Assembly: GCA_024336345.1 (NCBI GenBank)
Contig: JANFOG010000002.1
Coordinates: 4,092,001-4,156,000, forward strand
From: Mariannaea sp. PMI_226
Lineage: Eukaryota; Ascomycota; Sordariomycetes; Hypocreales; Nectriaceae
Reading direction: 5' to 3'
DNA: 64,000 nucleotides
Every line of letters begins with the position of its first letter. The first letter of the stretch is position 1. The notes beneath the pieces were generated by a model that worked only from the letters and a program-made list of their open reading frames with translations, was not told the origin of the DNA and did not search any database. Shown in pieces: positions 62,354-64,000 of the stretch. A program made the position numbers and the translations under genes.

Positions 62354-63083
62354 TCACCAATTGACGATGAACAACATCAGGATTCCCAACACCAAGTTTG
62401 ATACGCGACCCTGATCAACAGCTTGCGATGCCAGCTTGGAAAGACCAATGCTCCCAGTAAGATCCGATATTTCAGCATTCCCCATCTCAGTCGTGGCAGT
62501 TGACGACTCTGTTGTTTTCTTTGGATTGAGTGTCGGATCTTCATCAGTTGATGTTTGTTTGGCGATGCCGAGGCTGATAATGGTTGTCTTTGTTACTGTT
62601 ACTCTAACGGTGGTTAAAGCATTGCCACCAGCTCTGTGATCAGGGATACGAAACACTGCTGTTTGTTCAGACGCCTCCACATCGTTGTCCATTATCTTCA
62701 TGTTAGAGGACTATGGCGCATGGTGGATCTGGAAGGGTGTGTATACAAGGGTGCTATTGGGCTCACCCGGGAGTTGGCAACCGCCACTAACATCATTGGA
62801 GTCAACGGCCTCTGGGAAATACTTCTGTGATGACCCGATTAGGACTAAGTCAAGAATGAACGGAAGAGGCAAACGGTACCTTGTCAGTCGCCTGGCTGCC
62901 CTCAATACATTGGTCCGTGGAGTCATTGCTGCATGAGAGCCGGTCGAACACCTCACACCATGGCTCTTTACTGTGTTGGGGGAACCGCAGCCGGATTGGA
63001 AACGGAGTTGCGCCAGTCCCAGTGACGACGGTTACTACTGCAAGAGAGAAAAGAGATGCAGCTAAAGTTGCTGTGGAAAGCAT
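62354..63083 (-). CDS. GPI-anchor-type secreted protein with one in-frame UAG
   Basis: Two exons: 62880-63083 and 62354-62824 (55-bp intron, GTACCG...CAG); 224 codons if the TAG at 62713-62711 (codon 106) is read through. The product starts with a clear signal peptide (about 24 residues) and has four Cys, three before or near the intron and one after it. A Ser/Thr-rich segment follows, and the C-terminal hydrophobic stretch (NLVLGILMLFIVNW) resembles a GPI-attachment signal. No domain is recognised. The first half ends at the TAG without any tail, and the second half lacks a start signal of its own. A-to-I editing (UAG to UGG, Trp) is one reading. Other readings are a 36-nt in-frame intron (62746-62711, too short to be usual), or a decayed gene. 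Confidence 0.6.
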
Positions 63084-63886
63084 GGTTTGGCATGAACGGT
63101 GCCGTTAATGTTGTGGTGCAAGTTGAGTGATGAAGGCCCTTGGGAAACACGCATACTGGAACGATCTGACTGTGGGGAACGACTGTTCGCAGTCGGCAAC
63201 ATTTGCCATTTACTTGACAATATTTTCCTGAAAAATAATACGCATTACAGGCTTAGCATAATTTGGCGTTATTGGATAGGGCCAGTCTTTCGTCAGGTGA
63301 CGAACAGATGGTTTTTTTATATAGGCCCTATAGCATTACATGAACCTACCTACATTAGACTTGGACAAGTCGGCATAGAAGCAGCATAGGTATGGAGTTT
63401 TAGTACATATTAAGCAATTCAAAACATTCATATCTTCATTAATTCATCCAATAAAACCATTACAACCCACCTATGCAAGTAGATACAGGTGTGTCTTTTC
63501 TCGTCTGGCTCGCGGCCGGATTTGTTTCTTGGGCACGTAACGACATTACCACACTAAGAGGTTAGATTTCCAGCTCCTATCCATGCTTCCATGTACCATT
63601 AATTGATCATAATCCGTGTCCTCTTTTTTCCTTGTTTTTTCTTCTTTTTCATAAAAGATATGGGCATCTTCGTTTATTGGGCCTGTTTGAGCACGAGGCG
63701 TTTCCTGGGATGGGGATCTTGAGTCGAGTCAATCATTGGAGACCCTTGTTACCATCGTGCATGTAGTTCTAATGCAGAGCACCCGGTTCTTCCGAGCGGT
63801 GCCTTCACCACCCCGGCAGATCGGATGGAGCCGCGTGCAAAGTGACCGAAAGCCTTGAATGAACTGCATGATGCACCTCCGAGGGT
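63084..63886. other. Intergenic, about 0.8 kb
   Basis: Promoter of the secreted-protein gene and 3' flank of the next gene. AT-rich, no gene seen. Confidence 0.5.
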
Positions 63887-64000
63887 TCACTCTGCAGCAC
63901 GCCTCTCCCGCCCCTGGTTGAACCAGGGCATAGTTTCCTGGTTCATGTGGTAGTTCCTGGACGCTTCAACTTGGAGGGATCTAAGACGAGGGTCCCTGTG
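63887..64000 (-). CDS. C-terminal end of a gene running off the right edge
   Basis: Read on the minus strand from the window edge, the frame encodes 37 residues without a stop and closes with TGA at 63889-63887. The sequence (Arg-rich, with an Asn-Tyr-His-Met-Asn and a Pro-Trp-Phe-Asn stretch) has no low-complexity character and looks coding. Too short to name; protein identity needs the neighbouring sequence. Confidence 0.45.
   Translation of the reverse strand, partial: HRDPRLRSLQVEASRNYHMNQETMPWFNQGRERRAAE

Noticed and set aside
62711..62746. 36-nt intron removing the TAG in the secreted protein
   Set aside because: Phase works but the intron is shorter than any other in the window (minimum 50 bp) and lacks a branch site; kept only as an alternative.
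1..64000. CRISPR, rRNA or prokaryotic operon features
   Set aside because: Eukaryotic intron structure throughout; no regular spacer arrays, rRNA-like segments or Shine-Dalgarno patterns seen.

Overview
This window is nuclear DNA of a filamentous ascomycete. Genes carry short introns (50-195 bp) with GTAAGT/GTATGT-type donors and CTAAC-like branch sites, lie on both strands, and are split by 0.3-4 kb intergenic spacers rich in pyrimidine tracts and TAGGTACCTA-like palindromes. The gene set (a leashin/involucrin-repeat septal protein, a vezatin-like VezA, a PUK1-type kinase) points to Pezizomycotina, most likely Sordariomycetes and probably Hypocreales; the order-level guess is inference.

Layout: 1-19760 is the 3' part of one giant gene, a leashin-like protein of more than 6500 residues. 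A helical, probably mitochondrial protein is at 20419-22584 (-), and VezA at 24039-26189 (+). Next is a cell-division neighbourhood: PCNA (27443-28381 +), pyridoxal kinase (29886-31281 +), dUTPase (31582-32176 -) and an Fta4-like kinetochore protein (32730-33801 -). PCNA and dUTPase carry ACGCG (MBF-type) elements upstream. Then a three-KH RNA-binding protein (35621-37097 +), a small alpha/beta-barrel protein (37807-38620 -) and the sphingolipid phospholipase Isc1 (40931-42626 +). After these come the kinase PUK1 (42918-45660 -), a nucleolar FKBP (46698-48410 -), a DJ-1/PfpI protein (49319-50201 -) and a membrane glycosyltransferase (51284-53498 -). About 4 kb without a convincing gene follows, then Thoc5 (57839-58617 -), an Izh3/PAQR receptor (60691-62187 +), a GPI-anchor-type secreted protein (62354-63083 -) and the 3' tail of another gene at the right edge.

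Most exciting observation: two genes have otherwise intact reading frames interrupted only by UAG codons. The kinase at 42918-45660 has a tandem TAGTAG exactly where AGC kinases have the Trp-Trp of subdomain IX, and these two codons lie in the loop of a perfect 5-bp hairpin. This matches what is known for Fusarium PUK1, whose mRNA is repaired by sexual-stage-specific A-to-I editing (UAG to UGG). The same kinase has a third in-frame UAG upstream. The secreted protein at 62354-63083 also has one in-frame UAG between its N-terminal half and its C-terminal GPI-type tail. The window may therefore hold two editing-dependent genes, one of them not recognised by me as described before.

Exon coordinates were worked out by hand from splice signals, reading phase and family conservation. 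No alignment or expression data were available.
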